From NCBI RefSeq assembly GCF_042682565.1, contig NZ_JBHUIC010000029.1: 64,000 nt of DNA, one strand, 5' to 3'. Shown here piece after piece: positions 8,273-17,586 of this stretch. This DNA is from Pistricoccus aurantiacus. GTDB lineage: Bacteria; Pseudomonadota; Gammaproteobacteria; Pseudomonadales; Halomonadaceae. The notes beneath the pieces were generated by a model, which had not been told where the DNA came from, made no database searches, and saw nothing but the letters and a program-made list of their open reading frames with translations. Position 1 is the first letter of the stretch. Each line of letters starts with the position of its first letter. Both the position numbers and the translations under genes were made by a program.

Positions 8273-9184
8273 TCATTGCACCCAATCCCAATAGGGGTGG
8301 GCCTTGAAGCGCTCGGATAGTAAATCAATCAGTAGCCGAACCTTGGTCGACAGATGCCGGTGTCGGGGGTAAAGCGCACTCAGCGTGATGTCGGATGGCG
8401 GATGGTCGTCAAGAAGCGTGCGCAGTTGGCCGCCCTGTAGAGCTTCGCCGGCAATAAAGGTCGGCAGCATGGCGATGCCTTGATGATTTATCGCGGCATC
8501 ACGCAGAGGCTCGGCGTTATTTGCCCACATGACACAATTGATCGCATAGCTTTGCTCGCCCTCCGGCCCCCGCAAACGCCACTTGCTGCCCGAACTTAGG
8601 TAACCATAGTGCAAACAGCGGTGCGCGTTGAGTTCGGCGGGTTTCGATGGTTCCCCCCAGCGTTGCAGGTAGTCCGGCGATGCGCATAGCACGCGCCGGG
8701 CGACCACCAGTTCTCGGGTCACGAGACTGGTCGTGGCCTGCGGGGTTCCAATCCGTAACGTGACATCGAAGCCTTCTTCGATCGGATCGACAACGCGGTC
8801 ATTAAGCACCAACTCCACATGAACCTTGGGGTATAGAGCCATGTATTCGGCCATTACCCGGGATAGATGGTGGGTGCCGAATGACATGGGCGCGTTGACG
8901 CGCAGATTGCCGGTCGGCTCGCCCTGCAGCGACGTGACGGATGAAACCGCGTCGTCCAGATCGCCCAGGATTTGCCGGCAACGATCGTAAAACGCCATTC
9001 CGGTATCCGTCGGCGTGACCTGCCGCGTGCTGCGCCGCAGCAGCTGGATACCGAGTTCCTGCTCGAGATTGATGACCGCCTTGTTGACCACCGACCGGGA
9101 CAGGTTCATCTCGCGGGCGGCGGCGGCAAAACCGCCGGCTTCCACAACCCGCGTAAATGCGCGGATACCTGCAAAGCGATCCAT
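8273..9184 (-). CDS. LysR-family transcriptional regulator
   Basis: About 303 residues: N-terminal winged HTH (MDRFAGIRAFTRVVEAGGFA with recognition helix NLSRSVVNKAVINLEQELG) and a type-2 periplasmic-binding-like sensor. The start at 9184 is preferred because LysR proteins of this DsdC/AaeR-like subgroup begin with MDRxxxxRxFxxVVExGSF; a longer start at 9226 adds an unlikely leader. It is divergent from the YcaC-type hydrolase gene at 9369, with a 184-base shared gap, so it is a good candidate regulator of that gene and the cassette behind it. The effector is unknown. Confidence 0.87.
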   Translation of the reverse strand: MDRFAGIRAFTRVVEAGGFAAAAREMNLSRSVVNKAVINLEQELGIQLLRRSTRQVTPTDTGMAFYDRCRQILGDLDDAVSSVTSLQGEPTGNLRVNAPMSFGTHHLSRVMAEYMALYPKVHVELVLNDRVVDPIEEGFDVTLRIGTPQATTSLVTRELVVARRVLCASPDYLQRWGEPSKPAELNAHRCLHYGYLSSGSKWRLRGPEGEQSYAINCVMWANNAEPLRDAAINHQGIAMLPTFIAGEALQGGQLRTLLDDHPPSDITLSALYPRHRHLSTKVRLLIDLLSERFKAHPYWDWVQ

Positions 9185-9368
9185 TCCCAACCCTCTATTG
9201 TCGCGATATTGATGACAGTATGTCATGTGAGAGGTCTATTGTGCTCAATTTAGATGCGATGCACGATATCGCTATTAGTGAACGAGGAAATGTAAGGCGC
9301 ACGATATTCCTCGGCGGACTATCTTCCGTAATGGTGCATCACCCAACCAGAAACCCAGGAGATGTTTG

Positions 9369-9992
9369 ATGTCCTTTACCTATAACCGACTCGACAAAGA
9401 CAATGTGGCCGTGTTGCTGGTCGACCATCAGGCCGGCCTGCTATCGCTGGTACGCGACTACAACATGGATGAATTCAAGAACAATGTCCTGGCGGTTGCC
9501 GATATCGCCAAGTTCTTCAACCTTCCCACCATCCTGACCACCAGTTTCGCAGACGGTCCCAACGGACCGATCGTTCCCGAACTCAAAGAGATCTTTCCCG
9601 ACGCGCCCTTGATCGCGCGGCCTGGCCAGATCAACGCCTGGGACAACGAAGAATTCGTCCAGGCGGTCAAGGATACGGGCAAGAAGCAGTTGCTCATCGC
9701 CGGCGTTGTCACCGATGTGTGCGTCGCTTTCCCGGCGCTGTCGGCCTTGGAAGAAGGCTATGAAGTGTTTGCGATCACCGACGCCTCCGGCACCTTCAAT
9801 CCCGCCGTGCGAGATGCCGCCTGGAATCGCATGTCCCAGGCCGGCGTGCAGTTGATGAACTGGTTTGCGGTCGGCTGCGAACTGCACCGCGACTGGCGCA
9901 ACGATATCGAAGGCTTCGGCGCCATTCTGGCCAATCATCTGCCGGCCTACGCCAATCTGATCCAGAGCCGGACCGCCGCCGAGAACGGCTAA
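9369..9992 (+). CDS. ycaC: Isochorismatase-superfamily hydrolase, YcaC type
   Basis: A 207-residue cysteine hydrolase of the isochorismatase fold, very close in motif order to E. coli YcaC. The catalytic Asp is Asp19 in LLVDHQAGLLSLVRD, the nucleophile is Cys118 in AGVVTDVCVAFPAL, and YcaC-type residues such as RPGQINAWDNEEF (Arg84) and TWFxxCELHRDWRND are present. YcaC forms octameric assemblies and its natural substrate is unsettled. ATG 9369 has AGGAG about six bases upstream. It is followed directly by a decayed amidohydrolase gene and is divergent from a LysR gene. Confidence 0.88.
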   Translation: MSFTYNRLDKDNVAVLLVDHQAGLLSLVRDYNMDEFKNNVLAVADIAKFFNLPTILTTSFADGPNGPIVPELKEIFPDAPLIARPGQINAWDNEEFVQAVKDTGKKQLLIAGVVTDVCVAFPALSALEEGYEVFAITDASGTFNPAVRDAAWNRMSQAGVQLMNWFAVGCELHRDWRNDIEGFGAILANHLPAYANLIQSRTAAENG

Positions 9993-10616
9993 CCACATAG
10001 TTGCATCGTCCTTCTCGTCCGCTATGCCCCCGAGTCGCATGTAATGGAAACGCGTGGCTTGGGTGCGCGGGTGTCCTACTACCTGTTTACGCAAACGCCG
10101 GAAAAGGAGCTCGATGCCTTTCGCTACTGGGCACGCAATTTTGACCAAGGAAAAAACATGGCGGATACGGCAAACGGCTATGTGCTCGAAGGGGGTGGCG
10201 AATTTTTGACCTGGAACGCGGGTGACTTCGGGAACTTCACCGCTCCACATCCGGAGGCGCTGGAAAAGCCCCATATGCGCCAGGAACTCTACGAAGTCAC
10301 GCGGTTTCTCGCCGAGCGCGACTGGCCGATCCGCATCCACACCACCTATGACCAGACTGTCAGCAAGATTCTCGACATCTGGAAGAAGGTAGACGCCGAG
10401 CATTCGTTCGACGATCTGCGCTGCATCATCGACCATGTCGAGACCATCAGCGATCAGAATATCGAGCGCGTCACCCGCCATGATCAGGATATGCACGACA
10501 AGGTATGCGCCTACCACGCCGGCGACGCTTCACCGGAGGTGCGCCACTATCTCGCGTCGAATCGAACGCCCCGGCGACGGCCTGCGAAACCCGAAGCCGG
10601 AGGTACCAAGCCATGA
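9993..10616 (+). pseudogene. YtcJ-like amidohydrolase fragment, truncated at both ends
   Basis: The frame is open from just after the ycaC stop. It matches the middle and late part of YtcJ-type amidohydrolases (Amidohydro_3): METRGLGARVSYYLF, then FLAERDWPIRIHTTYDQTV, and RCIIDHVETISDQNIERV. In these enzymes the His of the IHxxxD segment and the His of the IxH segment bind metal. The N-terminal half with the HxH motif is missing, and after about 10480 the homology stops and the tail (RTPRRRPAKPEAGGTKP) is unrelated. Intact members are over 500 residues; this one could give at most about 200. The 3' end overlaps the RND adaptor start by ATGA. Most likely a dead remnant of a former ycaC-linked operon. 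Confidence 0.7.
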
Positions 10617-11764
10617 CAATCACCTTGGGTTTGTTCCCCGCGCAGGCCACAAGCGTGGCCTTCAGGCTCATTGTCCGTCCATTCTGGTGGCTGACACTGC
10701 TGTGGTACGTTTCGGTGCCGCAGATTCAGGCTCAGGATCGCCCGGGTGTTGCGCTTGAGAAGGTAACCCGATCGGACATCATCAGCGAAGTGAGCCTCAA
10801 CGGCACCGTCAATGCGCTGCGCACGTCCCAGTTGTCCGCGGCGGTGGCCGGGCTCGTGTATAGCGTCCAGGTGGAGGCGGGGGATCGCGTGGCCGCCGGC
10901 GATCCGCTGATCGGCCTGGACGAGGAGGAAGCGACGTTTGAACTGGAAAGCGCTCGTGCGGAATCCGCGGAAGCCCAGGCAAGGCTGGATGAAGCGCGCC
11001 GGCGCTTCGCGGAGGCCAGGTCCGTGGGGGCGGGCCGCAATATCGCCGCCACGGAAGTGAGCGCCCGGGAAAGCGAGGTAGCGGCGACTGAGGCCACCCT
11101 GGCCCGACTGAAAGCCGAGGTGGCCCGACGTCAGGTGCTGCATGAGCGCCACAGCATTAGAGCCCCTTATGACGGCGTGGTCAGCAGCCGGTCGGCGGAT
11201 CTTGGCGAATGGGTGACCCCGGGAGACACGCTGCTGACGCTGGTGGACACCACGAACCTGCGGCTGGACTTTCGCGTGCCCCAGAGCTACTACCAGCGCA
11301 TCGACCAGGATACCGAGCTGCTGGCCACCATCGTTGGCGCCGATGCGCAACCCGTCCCCTTGACCATCGAGTCCCTCGTACCGGTCAACGATCCCCAGGC
11401 CAGAACCTTCCTGCTGCGGGCAACCGATAGCGACGCGCTGCAGGTCCTGCCCGGGATGGCGGTCAAGGCCACGCTGCGGGTAACCACCGGCGAGCAGGGG
11501 CTGACGGTGTCGCGGGATGCGATCAACCGCTACCCGGAGGGCCGGGTGACGGTATGGATCGCCGAGCCGGTCAGCGGCTCGGATGATGAAGTTCGAGAAG
11601 AGGAGTATGAAGTTCGGGAAAAGCGGGTGGAAATCGGTCCCGGCTTTGGCGATCGCATCGAGATTCTGAGCGGACTCGACGGCACCGAGCAGGTGGTGGT
11701 GCGGGGCAACGAATCCCTGCAGGAAGGCGCTCGAGTCACCCTGGCTGAGCGGAGCGCGCGCTGA
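10613..11764 (+). CDS. RND efflux periplasmic adaptor subunit
   Basis: About 383 residues, a membrane-fusion protein joining an inner-membrane RND pump to an outer-membrane channel. After a hydrophobic leader (FWWLTLLWYVSVPQIQAQ) come the lipoyl half-motifs GLVYSVQVEAGDRVAAGDPL and APYDGVVSSRSADLGEWV, separated by an alanine-rich coiled-coil hairpin (residues about 100-155), then beta-barrel and membrane-proximal domains. ATG 10613 has GGAGG ten bases upstream and overlaps the stop of the amidohydrolase remnant. The stop overlaps the start of the pump gene (TGATG), so the two are translationally coupled. No outer-membrane factor gene is adjacent. Confidence 0.9.
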   Translation: MTITLGLFPAQATSVAFRLIVRPFWWLTLLWYVSVPQIQAQDRPGVALEKVTRSDIISEVSLNGTVNALRTSQLSAAVAGLVYSVQVEAGDRVAAGDPLIGLDEEEATFELESARAESAEAQARLDEARRRFAEARSVGAGRNIAATEVSARESEVAATEATLARLKAEVARRQVLHERHSIRAPYDGVVSSRSADLGEWVTPGDTLLTLVDTTNLRLDFRVPQSYYQRIDQDTELLATIVGADAQPVPLTIESLVPVNDPQARTFLLRATDSDALQVLPGMAVKATLRVTTGEQGLTVSRDAINRYPEGRVTVWIAEPVSGSDDEVREEEYEVREKRVEIGPGFGDRIEILSGLDGTEQVVVRGNESLQEGARVTLAERSAR

Positions 11765-14700
11765 TGTTCGCGGGGATCATTCGACACGGCACCTTGGTGA
11801 CGGTGGTCACCCTGATCCTCACGGTGCTCGGGGCGGCTGCGGCGCTTCGCATTCCCGTTCAGATGATTCCGGATCTGGAAACCCGCACGGTCACCGTCGA
11901 AACCACCTGGGCGGGCGCCACCCCCCAGGACATCGAGAAGGAAATACTGATCGAGCAGGAGCGCTTTCTGCGCAACGTACCCAACCTCAGTGAGCTGACC
12001 TCGACGGCGACCAGCGGCGCCGCGGAAATCGAGCTGGAGTTTCCCTTCGGGGTCGATATCACCGAAACCCTGATTCAGGTGAACAACGCCCTCAGTCAGG
12101 TGCCCAGCTATCCGAACAATGTCGACGAGCCGCGCATCGTGGCCGCCTCCTTCTCTTCCAACGCGTTCATGGGCTTTCGCATCACCACCCTGCCGGATAA
12201 TCCGGATGAACTGAATATCGATCTGATGCGGGACTTCGTGGAGGATCGCGTCAGGCCCCGAATGGAGAGCGTGCCCGGCGTCTCGGAAGTGACGGTGAGC
12301 GGCGGCGCCGACCGGCAGATGCAGATCATCGTGGACGAAGCGAAGCTGGCCCAGCGCGGCCTGAGTCTGCTCGATCTGCGCGACACCATCACCCGTCGCA
12401 ACCAGGACGTTTCCGGCGGCGAGGTGGACGCCGGCAAGCGTCGCTACCTGCTGCGAACCGAAGGTCGCTTCCGCGATCTGGACGAACTGCGCCAGCTGGT
12501 GATTTCCCGCCGCGGCGACAGCCTGGTGAGACTGACTGATGTGGCGACGGTGCGTCAGGGTCAGTCCCGCATCCACGAGCTGTCCTACGTCAACGGCCAG
12601 CCCGTGCTGATGATGCGGGTGCGCCGGGAAGCCGGCTCGAACGTGATCGATATCAAGCGCGCCATGCTGGAAGAAACCCGGCGCATCAACGAGGAGGTGC
12701 TGGAACCGCAAGGGATGCGGCTTACCCTCACCAACGATGACGTGCGCTACGTGGAGGCCTCGGTGGCCAACGTCTGGACCAACCTGGGGATCGGCGCCGT
12801 CTTTGCCACTTTAGTGATGTATCTGTTCCTGCGTTCCGGTCGCGCGACCTTTACCGGCGTGGTCGGGGTCCCGCTGTGCGCCATCGCCGCCTTCATGGGC
12901 CTGATGCTCACCGGCCGTACCATCAACGTGATTTCCCTGGCGGGGGTCGCGTTCGCCCTCGGCATGACCGTCGACAACAGCATCGTCGTGCTGGAAAACA
13001 TCGAGCGGCACCGCCGCCTGGGCCTGAACCGGTTCGAGTCCGCGCTGAAAGGAGTTCAGGAAGTCTGGCCGGCGGTGCTCGCCTCGACCATGACCACCAT
13101 GCTGGTGTTCCTGCCCATCCTGTTCATCGAAGAAGAGGCCGGCCAGCTGTATTCGGACGTGGCGATCGCCATCTCCGCCGCCATCCTCGCCTCGATGCTG
13201 GTGGCGGTCACCCTGATTCCCACCCTGAGCGCGCGGCTGGACTTCGGCAATACTCAGTCCGCGACGGATGAGTACGGCAATGTGGTCGCCGGGGGCTGGG
13301 CCGGGGCCATGGTGTCGGCGGTGCGCTGGCTGGTGGCGGGTCCGCTGCGGCGCGCCATGGTGATCCTGGGCACCGTCGCCGTGAGTGCCTTGATCATCCT
13401 GGTGCTGACTCCGCCGGCGGAATACCTGCCCGAGGGGGAGGAGCCCAAGACCTTTGCCTCCATGAACGCCCCGCCCGGCTACAACCTCGAGGAAATGGAT
13501 CGCATCGCCCAGCAGGTGGAAGCGCAGTTGCTGCCCCAAGTGAACGCGGATCCGGCGTCCTTCGAGGCGGGGGAGACCTCGATTCCGCCGCTGGCCTTCA
13601 TGTATACCCAGGTCAATCCCACGGACATGCGGATCATTGCGCAAACCCTCGATCCCGACCACATCGAGGCGTTGATGGCAGAACTCACCGAGCTTTACGA
13701 GCAGTTCCCCGGCATGCGCGCCTTTGCCGCCAAGGGTTCGATCATCTCCAGCAACGATGGCGGTACCCGCAGCATCAACCTGGACATCTCCGGTCCCGAT
13801 CTGGTGTCCGTCTATCGCGTCGCCAACCGCGCCTACCAGCGGGCCCAGGCGATATTCGACAACCCGCGCATCCAGACGCAACCGGCAACCCTGGCGCTGG
13901 CGCAGCCGCTGATCCAGGTGCGGCCGGACTGGGACCGGGCCGCCGAGCTGGGGCTGGATACCGAAGCGATCGGCTTTACCGTGGCGGCGCTGACGGAAGG
14001 CGCCTATGTGGACGACTTCTTCCTCGACGACGAGAAAATCGATATCTACTTGTACGGCAGCGAAGGCCCGAATCCGGGCCTGCAGGTATTGCCGGACGCC
14101 ATGGTGCATACGCCCCAGGGCGCGACGCTGCCGCTCTCCAGTCTGGCCACCATCGAGGAAACCGTCGACACCAGCGTCGTGCGCCGCCTTGACGGCCGCC
14201 GGACCGTGACCCTCAACGTGATTCCACCGGACGATGTGCCGCTGGAGGCCGGCGTCGAGCGGGTCAACACCGAACTGCTGGCCGCCATGCGAGATAGCGG
14301 CGAGGTGCCGACGGATGTCGCCATCGAGATCTCCGGCGCCAGCGATCAGCTCAACGCCACCCGGGATGCGCTCACGGGTAACTTCATCATCGCGCTGATG
14401 ATTGTCTACCTGCTGCTGGTGGCCATCTTCTCCCATTGGGGCTTTCCCCTGCTGATACTGACCACGATTCCGCTGGGGATCGCGGGGGGTATCGTCGGCC
14501 TGGCGCTGATGAATCTGGTCGGCGGGCTCCTGCCGTTGATTGGCCTGCGCCCTCTCAGTCAGCCCTTTGACATGATCACCATGCTGGGCTTTCTGATTCT
14601 GATGGGCACGGTGGTCAACAACCCGATCCTGGTGGTGGAACAGGCCCGCCAGAACCTGCGTGGCCAAGGCGCCTCGGTGGTGGATGCGGTGATCGGCGCG

Positions 14701-14967
14701 GTGGCCACTCGTCTGCGACCCATTGCCATGACCACGCTGACCACCCTCTGCGGACTGTCGCCGCTGGTGTTCCTGCCCGGGGAAGGCACGGAGCTGTATC
14801 GGGGAGTAGGGGCCATCGTGCTGTTCGGCCTGCTGGGCGCGGCCACGGTCACACTGACGTTCTTGCCCGCGCTGACGGTCTCGGTGCTGAGCTGGCGCCG
14901 CAAACACGAGAATGGAAAAGATGAATGTCCTCGAGCGGCAGACCCCGCAGCCGCGCCTGGCGAATGA
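11764..14967 (+). CDS. RND efflux transporter permease
   Basis: A 1067-residue inner-membrane proton-driven pump of the AcrB/HAE superfamily. TM1 starts at about residue 10; the large periplasmic loops follow TM1 and TM7. The TM4 proton-relay motif reads FALGMTVDNSIVVLENIERH: one Asp is kept but the adjacent position is Asn, unlike the Asp-Asp pair of AcrB. TM10-12 contain MLGFLILMGTVVNNPILVVE. Substrate class is not readable with confidence. It is coupled to the adaptor gene. The oxidase and hydrolase genes that follow might produce or remove the exported compound; that is inference. The C-terminus is a short hydrophilic tail. Confidence 0.92.
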   Translation: MFAGIIRHGTLVTVVTLILTVLGAAAALRIPVQMIPDLETRTVTVETTWAGATPQDIEKEILIEQERFLRNVPNLSELTSTATSGAAEIELEFPFGVDITETLIQVNNALSQVPSYPNNVDEPRIVAASFSSNAFMGFRITTLPDNPDELNIDLMRDFVEDRVRPRMESVPGVSEVTVSGGADRQMQIIVDEAKLAQRGLSLLDLRDTITRRNQDVSGGEVDAGKRRYLLRTEGRFRDLDELRQLVISRRGDSLVRLTDVATVRQGQSRIHELSYVNGQPVLMMRVRREAGSNVIDIKRAMLEETRRINEEVLEPQGMRLTLTNDDVRYVEASVANVWTNLGIGAVFATLVMYLFLRSGRATFTGVVGVPLCAIAAFMGLMLTGRTINVISLAGVAFALGMTVDNSIVVLENIERHRRLGLNRFESALKGVQEVWPAVLASTMTTMLVFLPILFIEEEAGQLYSDVAIAISAAILASMLVAVTLIPTLSARLDFGNTQSATDEYGNVVAGGWAGAMVSAVRWLVAGPLRRAMVILGTVAVSALIILVLTPPAEYLPEGEEPKTFASMNAPPGYNLEEMDRIAQQVEAQLLPQVNADPASFEAGETSIPPLAFMYTQVNPTDMRIIAQTLDPDHIEALMAELTELYEQFPGMRAFAAKGSIISSNDGGTRSINLDISGPDLVSVYRVANRAYQRAQAIFDNPRIQTQPATLALAQPLIQVRPDWDRAAELGLDTEAIGFTVAALTEGAYVDDFFLDDEKIDIYLYGSEGPNPGLQVLPDAMVHTPQGATLPLSSLATIEETVDTSVVRRLDGRRTVTLNVIPPDDVPLEAGVERVNTELLAAMRDSGEVPTDVAIEISGASDQLNATRDALTGNFIIALMIVYLLLVAIFSHWGFPLLILTTIPLGIAGGIVGLALMNLVGGLLPLIGLRPLSQPFDMITMLGFLILMGTVVNNPILVVEQARQNLRGQGASVVDAVIGAVATRLRPIAMTTLTTLCGLSPLVFLPGEGTELYRGVGAIVLFGLLGAATVTLTFLPALTVSVLSWRRKHENGKDECPRAADPAAAPGE

Positions 14968-15129
14968 GATCCTCAGGGATGCGCCAGCATCGTTGCCATG
15001 GCGGAACTCGACCGCCGGTAGAAGTGACGCTTTACTTTATGAACGCTCACCCTGCGAAGCACGGGCCCGACCGCTGACGCAACGAGAGCGAATGACGCAC
15101 CAAAAAACTTTTGACCTCTGGAGACCGAC

Positions 15130-16383
15130 ATGACCACTCGCAGAAACTTTCTAGGCTATGCCGCCACCGCCATTGGTGCGCTGCCCTTTGCCGGTACCGC
15201 CTTGGCGCAGACAGCTACCGCCTCTTCTGAGCCGGCCGCCAAAGCCGCGTCTGGGGCTGCCGCGCCCGCCGCGTCGGGCTATGACGCCTCGACCGCCAGT
15301 GCCGAAATCGACGTCATCAGCCTGCCGGCGCTGAAAGACGATTTCGAAGCCGCCGTTCCCAAGGCGGGCTATGTCTTCGTCACCGGCGCCAAGGGGGATG
15401 AATGGACCCTGCGTGAAAATCGTCGCGCGATGGAAGACTTCCGCATCATGACCCATCGCCTGACCGGCGTCAGTCCCCAGAACCTCGACCTCTCCGTGGA
15501 GATCCTGGGTCAGAAACTGCCTTTCCCGTTCTTCGTCGCCCCGATGGGCGCCCATCGCATGATCCATGAGGAAGGCGAAGTCGCCACTGCCCGCGGCGCG
15601 GGCATGGCGGGCACGCTCTATTGCTCGTCCGGCGCGTCGAACATGACGCTGGAGCAGATCGCGGAAGCCACCGCGGGCCCGAAATGGTTTCAGCTCTATT
15701 TCAATCAGGACGTGAATGTCACCAAGTCGCTGCTCCGGCGCGCGAAGAATGTGGGCTATTCCGCCATTGTGCTCACCGCCGATGCCCTCGGGCCGGGGAT
15801 GCCGGACCAGTTCCGCGCGATGGGCGTGCCATTCCGCAGTGACATGAGCTTCGGCAACCACGACCCGGCGCGGGGCGGCTCGGGTGATTTCATGGCACAG
15901 AAAGCTGATTTGACCCCGGACGACATCAAGATGATCAAGGACGAAACCGGCCTGCCGGTGATCGTCAAGGGCATCCTGCGTCCCGAGGATGTCGATCCCA
16001 TCATCGCCGCCGGCGCGGACGCGATTCAGGTCTCGAACCACGGTGGCCGCCAGATCGACGGCGTTCCCGGCGCAATCAGCGCGCTGCCGCTGGTCGCCAG
16101 GGCCGTTGACGGCCGCGTGCCGGTCATCATGGACAGCGGCATCCGCCGGGGCATAGACGTGATCCGCGCGCTGTCGATGGGGGCGACCTGCGTCGCCGTC
16201 GGTCGCCCGGTGATGTACGGTCTCGGCGTCGGCGGCGCCCCGGGGGTGAAATCGGTGCTGGAAACCCTGGCGGCAGAGCTGCGCTCGGACATGCTGCTGA
16301 CCGGCGCTCGATCGGTGGCCGACCTCGACCCGTCCTATATTTCCGTGACCGGCCCCAGTGCCGAAATGCAAAAGGAGGCTTGA
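15130..16383 (+). CDS. Tat-exported FMN alpha-hydroxy-acid oxidase
   Basis: A 417-residue member of the FMN-dependent alpha-hydroxy-acid dehydrogenase family (lactate oxidase/lactate monooxygenase/glycolate oxidase). The N-terminus is a twin-arginine signal (TTRRNFLGYAATAIGALPFA, then GTALAQ) followed by an Ala/Pro-rich linker, so the folded flavoprotein is exported, which is unusual for this mostly cytoplasmic or membrane-bound family. Catalytic and FMN-binding parts are seen: FPFFVAPMGAHRM, KWFQLYFNQD, VIVKGILRPED, the active-site His in VSNHGGRQIDG, and MDSGIRRGIDVIRAL. The next gene starts four bases after its stop. Substrate is uncertain. Confidence 0.87.
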   Translation: MTTRRNFLGYAATAIGALPFAGTALAQTATASSEPAAKAASGAAAPAASGYDASTASAEIDVISLPALKDDFEAAVPKAGYVFVTGAKGDEWTLRENRRAMEDFRIMTHRLTGVSPQNLDLSVEILGQKLPFPFFVAPMGAHRMIHEEGEVATARGAGMAGTLYCSSGASNMTLEQIAEATAGPKWFQLYFNQDVNVTKSLLRRAKNVGYSAIVLTADALGPGMPDQFRAMGVPFRSDMSFGNHDPARGGSGDFMAQKADLTPDDIKMIKDETGLPVIVKGILRPEDVDPIIAAGADAIQVSNHGGRQIDGVPGAISALPLVARAVDGRVPVIMDSGIRRGIDVIRALSMGATCVAVGRPVMYGLGVGGAPGVKSVLETLAAELRSDMLLTGARSVADLDPSYISVTGPSAEMQKEA

Positions 16384-16386
16384 AGC

Positions 16387-17346
16387 ATGCTGAAGAACCT
16401 TACTCTGACCACCGCGCTGCTGCTGGCGGTCGCGAGTCCCGCGATGGCCTTCACCCACACCGGTGAAGACGTCGACAAGTCGATGTTCGAAGGTCGCGAG
16501 ATCGCGCCCGACCCCTGGATTGATCAATGCGATGTCGAACGCAGCTTCGTGCCGATCGAAGGCAAGGAAAACCTCTATCGCCATACCAACAACACTTTCC
16601 CGGCGACCCATTCCGGGCTGGTGCTGATCCAGGACGAGGGCGCGCTGGTGATCGATGCGGGCAATCATTGCGCGGCGGAGTGGCTGCGGGACGAGATCAA
16701 GTCGCGCTTCGACAAGGACATCACGCTGGCCATCCTGACCCACGCGCATTTCGATCACCTCGCGGGCTCGGCCGTGTATCAGGATGCCGGCGCGAAGGTG
16801 ATCGCGCAGCGCAACGCCCTCGAGCCGATCGTCGGCGAGAAGATGCCCGTGGCCGAGCCGGATATCACCTTCGACGAGGAGATGACCGTCACCTTCGGCG
16901 ACTACGAGGTGCTACTTCACCACGAGCCGGCGGGCAACCACTCCAACAGCATGGTCCAGGTCTGGATCCCCGAGTTGAGCGCCATGCAGTGCACGGATGT
17001 CTGTCAGTCACAGACCTTCCCCTACATGGATTTCCTGGACTTCTACTATCCGGGCTGGATCGAAACGCTGGACTGGGTGATCGAGAAGGATCCGGACGTG
17101 ATCGACGTCGGCCATTATTCCCCGGCGACCACCGAGGACCAGGTCGCGCTGCGGGACTACATGACCGATCTGCACGACCAGGTGCTCGAGCTCCATCGAG
17201 AGGGAATGCCCTGGGACCAGCTGTGGCGCAACGTCACGGCCCCGAGCGAATACAAGGACGATTGGTTCGGCTACGAGCTGATGCGCTTCGCGAACATTCA
17301 AGGCATGTTCCGTTGGGTGGATAACCACCGTCGCGGTCTGTGGTAA
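16387..17346 (+). CDS. Exported MBL-fold metallo-hydrolase
   Basis: A 319-residue metallo-beta-lactamase-fold protein with a signal peptide (MLKNLTLTTALLLAVASPAM, cleaved after AMA). The metal motif is intact: THAHFDHLAG (HxHxDH, at about residue 118), then HHEPAGNHSNS for the third His, and DVGHYSP near the end. Proteins of this SoxH/quinoprotein-relay-like group act in the periplasm, often beside dehydrogenases of C1 or C2 compounds. Its start is four bases from the oxidase stop, so the two are one operon and both products go to the periplasm. It may hydrolyse a thioester, lactone or quinoid product; the substrate is unknown. Confidence 0.85.
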   Translation: MLKNLTLTTALLLAVASPAMAFTHTGEDVDKSMFEGREIAPDPWIDQCDVERSFVPIEGKENLYRHTNNTFPATHSGLVLIQDEGALVIDAGNHCAAEWLRDEIKSRFDKDITLAILTHAHFDHLAGSAVYQDAGAKVIAQRNALEPIVGEKMPVAEPDITFDEEMTVTFGDYEVLLHHEPAGNHSNSMVQVWIPELSAMQCTDVCQSQTFPYMDFLDFYYPGWIETLDWVIEKDPDVIDVGHYSPATTEDQVALRDYMTDLHDQVLELHREGMPWDQLWRNVTAPSEYKDDWFGYELMRFANIQGMFRWVDNHRRGLW

Positions 17347-17586
17347 GCCTCGGCCATCGCGCTGACGGTGCGGTTTGCGGCATGATGCTGCGGATTGCTT
17401 CCTCCAACGATATCGTCATCGAACCAACGCGGATGACACGACCGGCAAGCGCCTTGAATCCTGCACTGCGGAATGAGTGCGCTCTGACGAGATGCTGCGG
17501 TTGACCGCACAAAGCGCAGCCGCGCTTTGAATTTCCGCCTCAGCCTTTGGCCGTTTCAGCGGCAACCAAGATCAGGAACCGATGCC

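Noticed and set aside
12811..14907. A 698-codon minus-strand frame inside the RND permease gene.
   Set aside because: His/Gly/Gln/Arg-rich antisense translation of a well-supported gene, with no domain.
17347..17586. Possible small gene or RNA in the gap before the long pirin gene.
   Set aside because: No frame with a ribosome site, no hairpin with a T run, and no RNA family recognised.
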